NCBI GenBank assembly: GCA_023145555.1
Contig: JAGLDO010000233.1
Span: 1 to 6,674, forward strand
Source of the DNA: Bacteroidales bacterium
GTDB taxonomy: Bacteria; Bacteroidota; Bacteroidia; Bacteroidales; B39-G9
Reading direction: 5' to 3'
DNA: 6,674 bases
Shown one piece after another: positions 6,269-6,674 of this stretch. The stretch's first letter is position 1. The number at the start of each line of letters is the position of its first letter. Below the pieces are notes generated by a model. The model searched no databases. It was given only the letters and a program-made list of their open reading frames with translations, and was not told the DNA's origin. Position numbers and translations under genes: made by a program.

Positions 6269-6674
6269 TTAAAATTTTATTCCAAGAAAAGAAATATCAT
6301 CTGTTTGTTCAATATCACCTTTCCAGTCTTTTAGAGTATCGTTAAGAATAATTTTTTGTTCACTCATAGGTTTTTCACTAATTTCAACAAGCAAATTTTG
6401 CAATTTTTTTGTTTTAAATTTATTTTTATTTGAGGCATCAAATTGGTCAACATATCCGTCAGTAAAAATATAACAAGAATCTCCTTTTTGAAGTTTAATC
6501 TTTTGATTTGTAAAAGATGAAAGACCATCTCTGGGGATTCCAATTTGCATTTTGTCAGCTTTATATTGGTAAATTTTTTTATTTCTAATTAGGTATAAAG
6601 GATTATTGGCACCAGAAAATTGCAACATTTGGGTTTTTTTGTCAATAATAAATAATGCCATATCCATCCCGTCT
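6269..6674 (-). CDS. SpoIIE/PP2C-type serine phosphatase, C-terminal part (cut by window edge)
   Basis: An open frame enters from the right edge and ends with TAA at 6271-6269. Codons before the first internal Met read DG, so the visible start is DGMDMALFIIDK, the usual strand after the metal site of SpoIIE-type phosphatases; the gene continues beyond the window. Next come LQFSGANNPLYLIRN, then KADKMQIGI, LQKGDSCYIFTDGYVDQFD with the metal-binding Asp-Gly, and the end DIEQTDDISFLGIKF with the conserved Asp pair. Such domains remove phosphate from Ser/Thr of regulatory proteins, often anti-anti-sigma factors. In Bacteroidota they usually carry N-terminal sensor, TPR or two-component-like domains, which are not visible here. 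The stop lies 89 bp before murF-alr on the same strand, so read-through is possible. I see no clear hairpin between them. Confidence 0.9.
   Translation of the reverse strand, partial: DGMDMALFIIDKKTQMLQFSGANNPLYLIRNKKIYQYKADKMQIGIPRDGLSSFTNQKIKLQKGDSCYIFTDGYVDQFDASNKNKFKTKKLQNLLVEISEKPMSEQKIILNDTLKDWKGDIEQTDDISFLGIKF

Noticed and set aside
6244..6274. Direct repeat TTTTTATTAAAA at 6244-6255 and 6263-6274
   Set aside because: It is all A/T in a very AT-rich gap and likely to arise by chance; no transposon or operator feature accompanies it.

Overview
The window comes from an AT-rich bacterium of the Bacteroidota, probably an uncultured Bacteroidales-like lineage. Four things point there: a MurF-alanine racemase fusion protein, a DUF4290 gene just upstream of murA, a MurA with Asp in place of the catalytic Cys, and a promoter of the phylum-specific form TTTG-N19-TAnnTTTG. 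All six genes lie on the minus strand, so transcription runs from right to left. No gene on the plus strand is credible.

Layout in the direction of transcription: (a) 6674-6269, the C-terminal end of a SpoIIE/PP2C-type serine phosphatase, cut by the window edge; (b) 6179-3717, a bifunctional MurF ligase/alanine racemase; (c) 3643-3056, a DUF4290 protein with a textbook Bacteroidota promoter in front and a strong hairpin terminator behind; (d) 2827-1517, murA; (e) 1501-1351, a nested imperfect inverted repeat in the gap behind murA; (f) 1262-684, an exported TlpA-like thiol-disulfide oxidoreductase followed by a terminator; (g) 362-1, the N-terminal part of the chaperone cofactor GrpE, running off the left edge.

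MurA makes the first committed step of peptidoglycan precursor synthesis. The fusion protein supplies D-alanine and adds D-Ala-D-Ala in the last cytoplasmic step of UDP-MurNAc-pentapeptide synthesis, so the middle of the window is a small cell-wall precursor cluster. DUF4290 has no known function that I can name, but its place beside murA suggests a related role. The oxidoreductase and GrpE are housekeeping or stress genes with their own likely promoters.

I see no phage, insertion sequence, CRISPR array, tRNA, rRNA or defence system, and no previously undescribed multi-gene system. The least explained items are non-coding: the nested inverted repeat behind murA, and a 14-bp motif found twice, each time in the gap behind a gene.
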